DNA from: Rothia nasimurium
GTDB lineage: Bacteria > Actinomycetota > Actinomycetes > Actinomycetales > Micrococcaceae
Assembly (NCBI RefSeq): GCF_928391935.1
Contig: NZ_CAKMTD010000011.1
Span: forward strand, 1-64,000
Length of the DNA stretch: 64,000 nucleotides
Direction of reading: 5' to 3'
Both the position numbers and the translations under genes were made by a program. A model generated the notes under the pieces. The model searched no databases and was not told the DNA's origin. It saw nothing but the letters and a program-made list of their open reading frames with translations. Below are positions 25,370 through 33,784 of the stretch, piece after piece. How positions within the stretch are numbered: the stretch's first letter is position 1; every line of letters begins with the position of its first letter.

Positions 25370-25630
25370 ATGCAGGCTGGCATCCACCCTGAATACAACT
25401 ACGTTCTCTTCCGCGACCTCGCTTCAGGCGAGACCTTCCTGACCAAGTCAACCATGACTTCTCAGAAGACCGAAAAGTGGGAAGACGGCAACGAGTACCC
25501 CCTCGTAGAAGTTGAAATCTCCTCAGCTTCACACCCCTTCTACACCGGCAAGCAGCGCATCATGGACGCCGCCGGCCGTGTTGAGCGCTTCAACGCTCGC
25601 TTCGCAGGCTTCGGTGGCAAGAAGGCCTAG
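25370..25630 (+). CDS. rpmE2: Ribosomal protein L31, type B (no zinc cysteines)
   Basis: 86 residues from ATG at 25370 ([12 protein letters not shown]). [27 protein letters not shown] is the L31 signature region. There are no cysteines, so it is the zinc-free form. In many bacteria this form is made under zinc limitation, but I see no Zur-type palindrome upstream, so it may be the main L31 here. Own terminator at 25684-25721. Confidence 0.95.
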   Translation: MQAGIHPEYNYVLFRDLASGETFLTKSTMTSQKTEKWEDGNEYPLVEVEISSASHPFYTGKQRIMDAAGRVERFNARFAGFGGKKA

Positions 25631-25683
25631 TCTTTCTTGCTCACGCACTACCGCTTAATCTTCACGGTAGTCGCGAAATATCA

Positions 25684-25721
25684 CACCCCGGTTTGAGTGA
25701 CTTCTCACCCAAACCGGGGTG
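25684..25721 (+). terminator. Terminator of rpmE2
   Basis: Stem caccccggttt/aaaccggggtg followed by tttt. Confidence 0.9.
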
Positions 25722-25825
25722 TTTTGTGTCCTATAGAACTAGAATTGACCTAATTGCACTCGAATCCTGCGCTCCCTGACGCCCACAGAGCCGCAGAAAA
25801 ACACCTTTAGCCGGAGGAAGGAACC

Positions 25826-27001
25826 ATGTCAACTACCCCTGCAGAACCCCAAAAGAAACGTCGTAAGCCGTTCCTGTGGATTGTACTGTCCCTGGTGCTC
25901 GTTGCCCTGCTGGGAGCTGGCGGCTACCTCTTCATGCTCAACAGCGCCTGGAATCAGGCCCAGACCATTGAAAACGCCATGCCTAATGAGGATGGCACTG
26001 TTGCAACGGTCGATCCCGTCGGTGAAGAAGAACTGAAGAAACTCGTTGAAGAGAACGTTGCGGTCACCGAGGAAATTCAGAACGAAGAGACTCCTGAGGT
26101 CAGCCTCGAAGCCAACATTACTGAAGATGACACCAACGGCGACGGTATTCTGGACGCTGTATCCGGCGGCCAGGTAACTTCCCGTCCGGTGGACGCCGCA
26201 TCCACCGACATCCTGCTGCTGGGCTCTGACCAGCGTTCAGGTGCAGCAGCTGCCCGGGTGAGTGGAGCTCGCGCTGACTCCATCATGGTTCTGCATATTC
26301 CTGCTGATGGGTCAGCTGCCTACCTGATTTCAATCATGCGTGATACCTGGGTCAATATCCCCGGCTACGGCTCTGCCAAGGTAAACGCCGCCCTCAACTA
26401 CGGTGGTGTCGCCCTGCAGGTTGCCACGATTGAGCAGCTTTTGGGCATCCGCATGGACCACGTTGCTGAAATTGATTTTGAGGGCTTCAAAGCCCTGGTG
26501 GACACCCTCGGCGGGGTGGACGTCAAGGTCCCCGTTGGTTTCACGACCTCCGGCGCTACTCCCTACACCTTCTCAGCGGGTGTCAATTCCATGAATGGCA
26601 CCCAGGCTTTGGCTTTTGTGCGTGAGCGTTACACCTTCTCTAACGGTGACTACCAGCGCGTGATCAACCAGCGGGCCTTCATCCGTGGCGTCTACTCCAA
26701 GCTGCGTTCGCAAGGTGCAATGTCTTCTGCAGCAAGCCTGCTGCCCGTCATTCAGTCTGTTGCCCCCTACATGAGTGTAGATTCAGGCCTGACTCCCAGC
26801 CAGATTGTTGGTATTGCCCAGCCTGTTCTGGCGAACGGCAACACCCAGCTGGTTACCATGACCCTGCCTAATGCCGGTACCGGCTGGTCCTGGAATGGCC
26901 AGTCCATTGTGGTGCTTGATTCTGCAGCTACTGGGGCTATGTCCCAGGCGCTTCAGACCGGAACCATGAGTAACTTCGTGGCAACCTACGGCGCCGACTA
27001 A
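25826..27001 (+). CDS. LytR-CpsA-Psr (LCP) family cell-wall glycopolymer ligase
   Basis: 391 residues. Strong Shine-Dalgarno (ggaggaagg) before ATG. Lys/Arg-rich start, one membrane helix (about 16-37), a variable outer stretch rich in Glu (about 50-105), then the LCP domain: ILLLGSDQRSG, GARADSIMVLHI, SIMRDTWVNIPGYG with conserved Arg and Asp, VAEIDFEGF, and FVRERYTFSNGDYQRVINQR. These enzymes attach teichoic acid, arabinogalactan-like or capsule polymers from lipid carriers to peptidoglycan on the cell surface. Confidence 0.92.
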   Translation: MSTTPAEPQKKRRKPFLWIVLSLVLVALLGAGGYLFMLNSAWNQAQTIENAMPNEDGTVATVDPVGEEELKKLVEENVAVTEEIQNEETPEVSLEANITEDDTNGDGILDAVSGGQVTSRPVDAASTDILLLGSDQRSGAAAARVSGARADSIMVLHIPADGSAAYLISIMRDTWVNIPGYGSAKVNAALNYGGVALQVATIEQLLGIRMDHVAEIDFEGFKALVDTLGGVDVKVPVGFTTSGATPYTFSAGVNSMNGTQALAFVRERYTFSNGDYQRVINQRAFIRGVYSKLRSQGAMSSAASLLPVIQSVAPYMSVDSGLTPSQIVGIAQPVLANGNTQLVTMTLPNAGTGWSWNGQSIVVLDSAATGAMSQALQTGTMSNFVATYGAD

Positions 27002-27041
27002 GAACAGCAAGGGGAGGGCCCAACTAGGGCAGGTTATTCCA

Positions 27042-27074
27042 CAGGGCAGGTTACCTTTTAGGTAGCCTGCCCTG
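27042..27074 (+). terminator. Terminator of the LCP gene
   Basis: Stem cagggcagg...cctgccctg with inner pairs and loop around 27056-27060, followed by cttcttt. Confidence 0.75.
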
Positions 27075-27124
27075 CTTCTTTGCCCTCACACACCCTTCTC
27101 GCCCGGCAGCCTGGGCACAAAAAA

Positions 27125-27151
27125 GCGGGGGTGCTAGGTGGGCACCCCCGC
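27125..27151 (-). terminator. Terminator of the HIRAN-like gene
   Basis: Stem gcgggggtgc/gcacccccgc; on the minus strand it is followed by six T. Confidence 0.85.
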
Positions 27152-27164
27152 AACAGATAAGCGG

Positions 27165-28343
27165 TTAGTTTTCTAAGGGGTCTTCAGAGACCTCTTCTTC
27201 TGTGTAGGAGTTGTCCCTACCAAAGAAAAGGGCTGCAAAAGCCACCGAGGCGCCCAGCACCACGCACAGAATACCGAGCATGGGCTTGTAGAAAATAGTG
27301 ACTAGACCAATCGCAAGAATCAAGCCCCCAGCAATGCCAAGGAGCACCGAAATCCTTTGAAGGCCAAGGGAGGCAGGCTGGTGGATTTCAGCGCCGTCAG
27401 CGACGTCGGCCTGATCAGCTGGGTCTGCCGACGGGGCTGGGGAACCGGCCCGGGTCGGAAGCAGGGTGCGCTTCTTCTTGGGGGCTGAACCCCGAAGATT
27501 TTCTCCTTCAGTTGCAACATAGGCATCAGGAACATCGTAGGAGGCAGCAGGAGCCAGGAGCTCGGGCAGGTAGTTGGGCAGCTCCTGGAACCAGTCGCTA
27601 GGAATATCAGCTGCGCGAACAGCCTGAACAGTCAGGGAAAGCTCAAAGGCATTACCACGAATAGTGCCCCAGGCGCTGGTCAACTTGTGGTGGTCATAGG
27701 CGTAGCGAATAACAGGTGCTAGCTGCTCAGAAATCTGGGTGGAAAGCCGCCCCACCACCTTACGGTCATGGAGGACATCCACGGAGTCAACCACACGGCC
27801 GTCCGCCAGCTTAATCTGATTATTTTCAAGGCTCAGAATAACCCGGCCTTCACCCGAAGGAGGCAGGATGGAATGCAGATACTCAGAGTGGTTTTTCTCG
27901 TCCAGCACCTTCATGGACGGCCCCTGGGGCAGCAAGGTTGCCTGGGTTGGGGCGTTATTGAGGGGGAAAAGAGACCCCGGAGCGCTCAAAGAAAGCACCC
28001 CGCTACTTTCAATATGGGTCTCACCGGTCGAACCACGAAGAACAGCCGAGAGCTGCAACTGGGCAACAGGGGAGTAGCCAGAGGCCACAACCCGGGTTAC
28101 CGGGCCCCAATAGGCTGCAGAAGACTCAGGAGAAAAACGCCCCACCTTCAGATCATCAACGTACACGGCAATCGCATTAGGCTGATAGGGGTTATCAGGC
28201 TCAGGCACAAGATGGGCCTCACCGTGCCACACCTTTTCGCGATCAATGTGTAGCTCCTCAAAAATTTGAAGAATCTCGGCATCATAGAAATCATCGGTGA
28301 TGATGGTGACGCTGCCACGATCGCCCAGCACATAGTCGGCCAC
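27165..28343 (-). CDS. Membrane-anchored protein with HIRAN-like domain(s)
   Basis: 392 residues, GTG start behind aaaaggag. Residues about 25-105 resemble a HIRAN fold: GEAHLVPEPDNPYQPNAIAVYVDDLKVGRFSPE has the typical pattern of conserved Asn-Ala-Ile/Val-Ala-Val and a Val-Gly turn. A second, weaker copy spans about 165-250 (ILSLENNQIKLADGR...VVGRLSTQ). A basic, Ala/Pro-rich linker (about 280-325) leads to two membrane helices (about 330-380) and an acidic tail. HIRAN domains bind DNA 3' ends in helicase-like proteins, so a free-standing membrane form is unusual. Function unknown. Confidence 0.6.
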   Translation of the reverse strand: MADYVLGDRGSVTIITDDFYDAEILQIFEELHIDREKVWHGEAHLVPEPDNPYQPNAIAVYVDDLKVGRFSPESSAAYWGPVTRVVASGYSPVAQLQLSAVLRGSTGETHIESSGVLSLSAPGSLFPLNNAPTQATLLPQGPSMKVLDEKNHSEYLHSILPPSGEGRVILSLENNQIKLADGRVVDSVDVLHDRKVVGRLSTQISEQLAPVIRYAYDHHKLTSAWGTIRGNAFELSLTVQAVRAADIPSDWFQELPNYLPELLAPAASYDVPDAYVATEGENLRGSAPKKKRTLLPTRAGSPAPSADPADQADVADGAEIHQPASLGLQRISVLLGIAGGLILAIGLVTIFYKPMLGILCVVLGASVAFAALFFGRDNSYTEEEVSEDPLEN

Positions 28344-28392
28344 AGCCTGCTCCTTTTGACGGCAAAACTTACTCTTTATAGCTTCTCACGAA

Positions 28393-28434
28393 AAGCCGGT
28401 TTTGGTTCGCACACTAACGACCCAAAACCGGCTT
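28393..28434 (-). terminator. Terminator of pepN
   Basis: 13-bp stem aagccggttttgg/ccaaaaccggctt, 16-base loop; TTTT follows on the minus strand. Confidence 0.8.
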
Positions 28435-28492
28435 TCTTCCCTTATTTTGAGGTAGACACCTAAGAGGAGGTAATCAACCTCTCGTTACCGGC

Positions 28493-31135
28493 CTAACCTG
28501 CTTGAAGATTAGCTTCCTGGGCGCGAAGGATACGCTGGGCATCATCCAGCAGCTCAATCACCAACCGGCGCAAGGCAGAGGGGGCATCCTGGTGCGCATC
28601 AAGCCAGGCCTGGGTGGCAAGAACAACCGGGTGCTCACCCACAGAACCCTCAGCTAACTCAACATTCGGGTACAACCCCCGAATCACCCGCGTCGCCATA
28701 CCACCAGAACGCTCAGCCCAGGTAGGAGCCAACAAGTCAAAATAGGCTGTACGGTACTCCCGACGCAGAGACTCAGGCCCATGCTGGAAACCCGAAGCCG
28801 TAGCAGTCAACAACTCATTCGACAGGGCCTGATCCTCGGTCACAGCCTGCCAGGCAGCTCCCTTAGCCTCAGCCGTCGGGAAAGCAGCCTGAGCAAAAGC
28901 AAACCCGCGCTCAGCCGTCGCCGACGGACGGAAAGCCCGCGCAAGCTCAAGATCTTCCAAGCCCACCTGATCCTGCACAGCCAAAGCCCCCAGAGCCTTC
29001 CACCCCAAAGTCTGACTGAACTTCACCCCGTCCGCACCCGGCAAGAAACCAACAACATCCTCCCGAGCACCACGAGCAACCTCCTGAGCAAACTCAAGAC
29101 CCAAAGCCGAATGAGCAGACACAGCAAGCAAAGCCCGCACCATAATCAACTGCTCATCACTACCAGCCTCAGCAGACTCCAAAGCCTGCGACACAGCAGT
29201 AAACAAGGAATCCCACAAGAACTCCCGCTGACCCTCCGGGGTATACAAACTAATCACAGCCTGAGCCTGATCCAGCAGGTTAGACAGCAAGGTCGCAGAC
29301 TTCTCCTGCGCCGCAGCCAACCCAACCGCCTGAACAAAACGTGACCCCTCAAGACGGCCATCACGCACCATGTTCCACAAGGCACCCCACACCAAGCCAC
29401 GAGACAAAGAATCCTGAATCGTCGACACCTGAGACAAAGCCAAAGCCAAACCGGAATCCTCAGTCAAAGCAACCTTGGCATAGGTCAAATCCTCAGCATT
29501 GAGCAAAACCAGATCAGCAGCAGCCACAAGAGCCCGCTCCTGCTCAGTCAACTCAACCACCACCTCATTCTGACCCACAGGAATATCAGCAGACACCACA
29601 CCCGTAGGCACCAGACGCCCACCCTCAGAAACAAACAGGGCAATCTTCAACACATGCGGACGCCCCAACTCAGCAGGAACACCCACAGGCAGCTGCTGAC
29701 GAACCACCAACTGCACCGAACCATCAGCACCAGCTACACGCTCACACGACAACTCAGACAAACCACTCGTCTGCAACCAGGCCTCAGCCCAGGTACGCAC
29801 ATCCCGATCAGAAACCTCATCAAGCACACCCAAGAAATCATCCAAGGTCGTATTACCCCAAGCAAAACGCTTAAAGTACACCCGCGCAGCCTCAACAAAC
29901 TGATCAAACCCAACATAGGCAACCAGCTGCTTCAGGGCACTCGCACCCTTAGCGTAAGTAATACCGTCAAAATTCTGACGGGCAGCCTCAAGGTGGGGAA
30001 TATCAGCAACAATCGGGTGAGTCGTCGGCAACTGATCCTGACGGTAAGCCCAAGCCTTCCGCGAATTCGCAAAGGTGACCCAGGCGTCCTTAAAACCATT
30101 CGCCTCAGCAGCACCCAAATGCCCCATGAAGTCAGCAAAAGACTCCTTGAGCCACAAGTCATTCCACCACTTCATCGTCACAAGATCACCAAACCACATG
30201 TGACTCATCTCGTGGCAAATCACATTAGCCCGGCTCTCCAACTGCGACTCATCAGCCCCAGCCACATAAATATAACCCTCAGTAAACGTCACCAAACCCG
30301 GGTTCTCCATCGCCCCCAGGTTGTACTCCGGCACAAAAGCCTGCTCATACTTGGGGTAGGGGTAAGCATAATCAAAGAGGTCCTGGAAGAAATCCAGGCC
30401 CTGCTTGGTCACAGCAAAAATATTCTGGTAGTCAAAATGTTCTTTGAGGGACTGACGGCAATAGGCAACCAGCGGAACAGGCCCAGAATTCACAGCAGAC
30501 GCCGGGGTATAAGTATCAAAAGCCGCAAAATACTCACCCGCAACAATACAAGTGATATAAGTCGAAATACGCGCCGTCGGCCTAAACACCCGCTTAGAAA
30601 TCGACGCATCAGACGGATCATCAATCTCCCGCTCCAACTCACCGTTAGAGCTCACCACCCAACTCTTCGGAGCCGTAATACGGAAGTTGAACACAGCCTT
30701 CAAATCAGGCTGCTCAAAACACGGAAAAACCCGCCGACAATCAGCAGGCTCATACTGGGTATACAAATAAACCCTGCCATCAGCCGGATCAACATACCGG
30801 TGCAAACCCTCACCCGACCGACTAAAGTACGACCGGCCCTTGATAGTAAGAGTATTCTCCGCCTGCAAACCCGGCAGAGCAATACGGGAGCCCTCAACCA
30901 CCTGGTCAAGGGGGAGGCGCTCGCCGTTGAGTTTGACGGAGTCAATGGATTGGTGGATGTAGTCGATGAAGGTGGTCGAACCGGGCTCAGCTGTGAACCG
31001 GACGGTGGTGGCCACGGGGTAGGTTTCGAATTCTTCACCAGCGTTGGTGAGGTCGACGTGGACGTCGTAACTGTCAATTGCAATGAGGGAAGCACGCAGG
31101 GCTGCTTCTTCTTGAGTCAAATTTTCGTTATTCAC
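28493..31135 (-). CDS. pepN: Aminopeptidase N (M1 zinc metallopeptidase)
   Basis: 880 residues. Removes N-terminal residues from peptides in the cytoplasm. Substrate motif GAMEN and the zinc motif HEMSHMWFGDLVTMKWWNDLWLKES region (HExxH with Glu 19 residues on) are intact. The length and the C-terminal ERAP1-like half match the actinobacterial M1 type. The GTG start at 31135 lies 6 bases after a TAAGAT hexamer. Confidence 0.95.
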   Translation of the reverse strand: MNNENLTQEEAALRASLIAIDSYDVHVDLTNAGEEFETYPVATTVRFTAEPGSTTFIDYIHQSIDSVKLNGERLPLDQVVEGSRIALPGLQAENTLTIKGRSYFSRSGEGLHRYVDPADGRVYLYTQYEPADCRRVFPCFEQPDLKAVFNFRITAPKSWVVSSNGELEREIDDPSDASISKRVFRPTARISTYITCIVAGEYFAAFDTYTPASAVNSGPVPLVAYCRQSLKEHFDYQNIFAVTKQGLDFFQDLFDYAYPYPKYEQAFVPEYNLGAMENPGLVTFTEGYIYVAGADESQLESRANVICHEMSHMWFGDLVTMKWWNDLWLKESFADFMGHLGAAEANGFKDAWVTFANSRKAWAYRQDQLPTTHPIVADIPHLEAARQNFDGITYAKGASALKQLVAYVGFDQFVEAARVYFKRFAWGNTTLDDFLGVLDEVSDRDVRTWAEAWLQTSGLSELSCERVAGADGSVQLVVRQQLPVGVPAELGRPHVLKIALFVSEGGRLVPTGVVSADIPVGQNEVVVELTEQERALVAAADLVLLNAEDLTYAKVALTEDSGLALALSQVSTIQDSLSRGLVWGALWNMVRDGRLEGSRFVQAVGLAAAQEKSATLLSNLLDQAQAVISLYTPEGQREFLWDSLFTAVSQALESAEAGSDEQLIMVRALLAVSAHSALGLEFAQEVARGAREDVVGFLPGADGVKFSQTLGWKALGALAVQDQVGLEDLELARAFRPSATAERGFAFAQAAFPTAEAKGAAWQAVTEDQALSNELLTATASGFQHGPESLRREYRTAYFDLLAPTWAERSGGMATRVIRGLYPNVELAEGSVGEHPVVLATQAWLDAHQDAPSALRRLVIELLDDAQRILRAQEANLQAG

Positions 31136-31141
31136 ATCACC

Positions 31142-31147
31142 ATCTTA
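31142..31147 (-). promoter_or_regulatory. -10 box of pepN (leaderless)
   Basis: TAAGAT on the minus strand, 6 bases before the GTG start. Confidence 0.55.
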
Positions 31148-31268
31148 ACGTCTGGGGTGGAGGTTGGTCTAGCTCTCACCTGGGCTTTCGGCGCGGACGT
31201 TGGGGGTGCGGTTGAGGGGTGGTGGCAGGTGGGGTGGAGGTTGGGTGCTGGCCCACCCACTGGGTGAT

Positions 31269-31297
31269 TTGCAAACTATCTGGGGCTGGTGTATTGT
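31269..31297 (+). promoter_or_regulatory. Promoter of tRNA-Leu
   Basis: -35 TTGCAA (31269-31274), 17-base spacer, -10 TATTGT (31292-31297), about 49 bases before the tRNA. Confidence 0.7.
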
Positions 31298-31345
31298 TAT
31301 TACTCGTTGCCAGCACGGCTTCGGAAGAAGTCTGCAAGACACCTT

Positions 31346-31431
31346 GCGCGGGTGGCGGAATAGGCAGACGCGCTAGCTTGAGGTGCTAGTCCTCGTATTA
31401 GAGGGTGGGGGTTCAAGTCCCCCCTCGCGCA
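31346..31431 (+). tRNA. tRNA-Leu (anticodon GAG)
   Basis: 86 bases. Acceptor stem gcgcggg with ctcgcgc (31424-31430), one G-T pair; anticodon stem ctagc/gctag around loop ttgaggt, anticodon GAG at 31380-31382; a long variable arm as in class II tRNAs; T arm gggggttcaagtccccc. CCA is not encoded. Reads CUU/CUC codons. Confidence 0.96.
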
Positions 31432-31436
31432 CAAAC

Positions 31437-31464
31437 AATCCCCGGTTCACACGAGCCGGGGATT
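31437..31464 (+). terminator. Terminator of tRNA-Leu
   Basis: Stem aatccccgg/ccggggatt followed by tttt. Confidence 0.85.
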
Positions 31465-31551
31465 TTTCTATTCTCACACTGCAGCCCAGAGCTAAAAGCT
31501 CAGGACGGGCCAGCGGTAGGGGTGCAATCCGGCCCATCCTGGGTGCATGGC

Positions 31552-31588
31552 AAGAGCCCCTATCGAACGGTGTTCGGTAGGGGCTCTT
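31552..31588. terminator. Hairpin after the small minus-strand gene
   Basis: Arms aagagcccctatcgaac and gttcggtaggggctctt, nearly perfect over 17 bases. Lies 20 bases after the stop of the gene at 31608-31946; probable terminator although the T-run is poor. Confidence 0.6.
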
Positions 31589-31607
31589 GGGCTGGGGTTT
31601 GAGGTTT

Positions 31608-31946
31608 TTATTGGGGGGTGAGTCCGCGGCGTTTGAATTCGGCTTGCATTTCGGGCCGGGCGTCGATGTTTTTGATTCGGGGGATTGCGTCTAGCGCGGG
31701 GGGCCATTGGGAGTTGTAGGGGAGGGGGTGGGTGTTGCGCCAGGCGACCCAGGCGCGTGGGGGGATGGGGATGTTGAAGTGGTCGATGACTCTAATGGAG
31801 TCTGTGATCATGTAGTCGGTGTCCCCCTGGCCTCCTGGTTCATGGAGATATTTTTTGGCTTCTTCCGGTGCGTTGTCTATCGCAGCGCAGTTGATGTACA
31901 TTGCTGCGACATCATCGCTTTCGAGATAGTGCATTGGTGTTGCCAT
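31608..31946 (-). CDS. Hypothetical protein of 112 residues
   Basis: Shine-Dalgarno aaggaaag lies about 9 bases before the ATG. Soluble, no signal peptide, Pro-rich in its second half (IPIPPRAWVAWRN...). I do not recognise the family. It sits next to tRNA-Leu with a broken-looking frame upstream, a pattern seen at small horizontally acquired insertions near tRNA genes, but no integrase or attachment repeat is visible. Probably a real gene because of the ribosome binding site and the hairpin behind it. Confidence 0.5.
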   Translation of the reverse strand: MATPMHYLESDDVAAMYINCAAIDNAPEEAKKYLHEPGGQGDTDYMITDSIRVIDHFNIPIPPRAWVAWRNTHPLPYNSQWPPALDAIPRIKNIDARPEMQAEFKRRGLTPQ

Positions 31947-32095
31947 TTTTGAATCTTTCCTTGAGGAAGTCGCCGTAGAGGGGTGCTCTGAGGAGGGCTT
32001 TGTTTCCTAGGTTAACATAGGTGTTTATGCCTCGTCAGGGGTAGCCTGAATGCATTTTCCAGGGTTTGTCTATCTTCTTTCGCCCCATCAACCAT
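31912..32095 (-). pseudogene. Possible frameshifted small gene upstream of the 112-residue protein
   Basis: An ATG at 32095 opens 27 codons (MVDGAKEDRQTL...) ending at 32012. In another frame, a start-less stretch follows that reads like protein (NTYVNLGNKALLRAPLYG then DFLKERF) and runs to a stop at 31912, overlapping the start of the next gene. Joining them needs one frameshift. Either a decayed gene or a chance pattern. Confidence 0.3.
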
Positions 32096-32208
32096 AAATG
32101 TTACTTATCAGTTAAACTGATTATTTTTGGTGGGCGCCCTTGAAGAATTTTCTAGCCACGGGGCAACTCCCCGCTACGGGCACGTCCTTTCAGCCTCAGA
32201 CGGGGCGC

Positions 32209-32214
32209 TAGACT
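32209..32214 (+). promoter_or_regulatory. -10 box of selO (leaderless)
   Basis: TAGACT, 6 bases before the ATG at 32221; no Shine-Dalgarno. Confidence 0.6.
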
Positions 32215-32220
32215 GGCCCT

Positions 32221-33702
32221 ATGCACTCAACCCCAGCCAGCCCGTCCACACCGCCCCTGGAGCACACCTACACCGGCAGCTTCCCTGACCTAGCGCAACC
32301 AGCCGAGCCAGAAATCCCTGCCGGTACCCGCCTGGCCTGGCTCAACAACCAGCTAGCCCAAGAACTCGGGCTCGACCCCCACTGGCTTGCAACCGACGAA
32401 GGGCAGGCCTGGCTCACAGGCAGGGGGTCGGCCCCCACCTACGCCCTAGCCTATTCCGGCTACCAGTTCGGCCAGCTGTCCCCGGTGCTGGGGGACGGCC
32501 GGGCCCACCTCGTCGGCGAACTCGCTGACCCCACCCGGCGGGACCTGCACCTGAAAGGCAGCGGGCGGACGCCCTTCTCCCGCCCCGGTTCGGACGGCAA
32601 GGCCCCCCTCAGCGCAGCGTGGCGCGAAGCCGTCATGGGGGAAGCCCTGCATGCGCTCGGCCTGCCGACCACCAGGGCCCTGGCTGTCTTTGAAACAGGG
32701 GAGCGGGTGCAGCGTCGCGCCCCCGAACCGGAGCCAGCCGGGCTGCTAGTGCGGGTGGCAGCTAGCCACCTGCGTGTGGGAACGTTCCAGTACGCCCAGT
32801 ACCATGCCACCCCAGAGCTCCGCAGCCGACTGGTGGAATACGCCCTGGAGCGTCACTACCCTGGCCTAGCCCTCGGTGGCACCCCTGGGGAACGGGCCCT
32901 GGCCCTGCTGGGTGGGGTCGCCGACCGCCAGGCCAGGCTGGTTGCCCAGTGGCAGGCCCTGGGGTTCGTCCACGGGGTGCTCAACACCGATAACGTCACG
33001 ATATCGGGGGAGGCTATCGATTTTGGCCCCTGCGCTTTCCTGGATGTATTTGAGCGGGGTAAGGTTTTCAGTTCTATCGACCGGCAGGGCCGCTACGCCT
33101 ACAACCACCAGCCCGGTATCACCGCCTGGAACCTGTCGCGCTTTGCTGAAACCCTGCTCGATTTGATAGACCCAGAGGACCCCAACCGGGCGATTGAGCT
33201 AGCCACAGAGGTAATAACCCGCTTCGAAAAGGACGTAGTTGACCACCAGATTAACCTGTTTGCAGCCAAGCTAGGCCTCGATACGACGGGGGCGGGGCAG
33301 GACGTCCGCGCCCAGGTAGGGCGCTTGGGGCAGGGGTCCCTGGGCCTGATGGAACGCCATGCCCTGGATTTCACGGGCTTCTTCAGAGCCCTGACTGAGG
33401 GTACCTGCCTGATCTCGGGGGAGGACGGCCAGGTGTGGGGTGAGCAGGTGGAGGTGCTCCGTCACGCCACTGCCACGAGCCCTGACCGGGCCCAGGAGCT
33501 GATGGAGGCCCATAATCCTGTCTATATCCCTCGTAATCTGGCCCTTGAAGCTGCCCTGCGCCAGGTGGAGGCCGGGAACAAGGAGCCAATCCTGCGCCTG
33601 CTGGACGTTGTGACCTCCCCCTTTGACCGCCGGCCAGGGTACGAGGACCTAGAAACTGCCCCGCCAGAGTCACGCTACTTCACGAGCTTTTGCGGAACCT
33701 AG
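32221..33702 (+). CDS. selO: SelO/YdiU-family protein AMPylase (pseudokinase fold)
   Basis: 493 residues, full length. Transfers AMP from ATP to Ser/Thr/Tyr of target proteins; linked to redox stress in E. coli and mitochondria. Visible marks: GDGRAHLVGEL, the glycine/lysine region LHLKGSGRTPFSR, REAVMGEALHALG, the active-site block HGVLNTDN and the metal-binding DFGP. It ends ...FCGT: a cysteine third from the end, the place of selenocysteine in animal SelO. No neighbours suggest its targets. Confidence 0.93.
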   Translation: MHSTPASPSTPPLEHTYTGSFPDLAQPAEPEIPAGTRLAWLNNQLAQELGLDPHWLATDEGQAWLTGRGSAPTYALAYSGYQFGQLSPVLGDGRAHLVGELADPTRRDLHLKGSGRTPFSRPGSDGKAPLSAAWREAVMGEALHALGLPTTRALAVFETGERVQRRAPEPEPAGLLVRVAASHLRVGTFQYAQYHATPELRSRLVEYALERHYPGLALGGTPGERALALLGGVADRQARLVAQWQALGFVHGVLNTDNVTISGEAIDFGPCAFLDVFERGKVFSSIDRQGRYAYNHQPGITAWNLSRFAETLLDLIDPEDPNRAIELATEVITRFEKDVVDHQINLFAAKLGLDTTGAGQDVRAQVGRLGQGSLGLMERHALDFTGFFRALTEGTCLISGEDGQVWGEQVEVLRHATATSPDRAQELMEAHNPVYIPRNLALEAALRQVEAGNKEPILRLLDVVTSPFDRRPGYEDLETAPPESRYFTSFCGT

Positions 33703-33728
33703 CCGGAGGCAAGTGTGCTACATAAAAA

Positions 33729-33770
33729 GGCCGGGGCCTGCTCCCACCATGGGAAGAGCTGGCCCCGGCC
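33729..33770. terminator. Terminator between selO and the drug exporter
   Basis: 10-bp stem ggccggggcc/ggccccggcc with a 22-base loop; a T-run follows on the minus strand and a shorter one on the plus strand. Confidence 0.7.
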
Positions 33771-33784
33771 CTATTTGTCAGAGG

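Noticed and set aside
29654..31267. 537-codon open frame on the plus strand opposite pepN
   Set aside because: Composition is dominated by Arg, Thr, His and Leu with no domain; it is the antisense shadow of a well-supported M1 peptidase.
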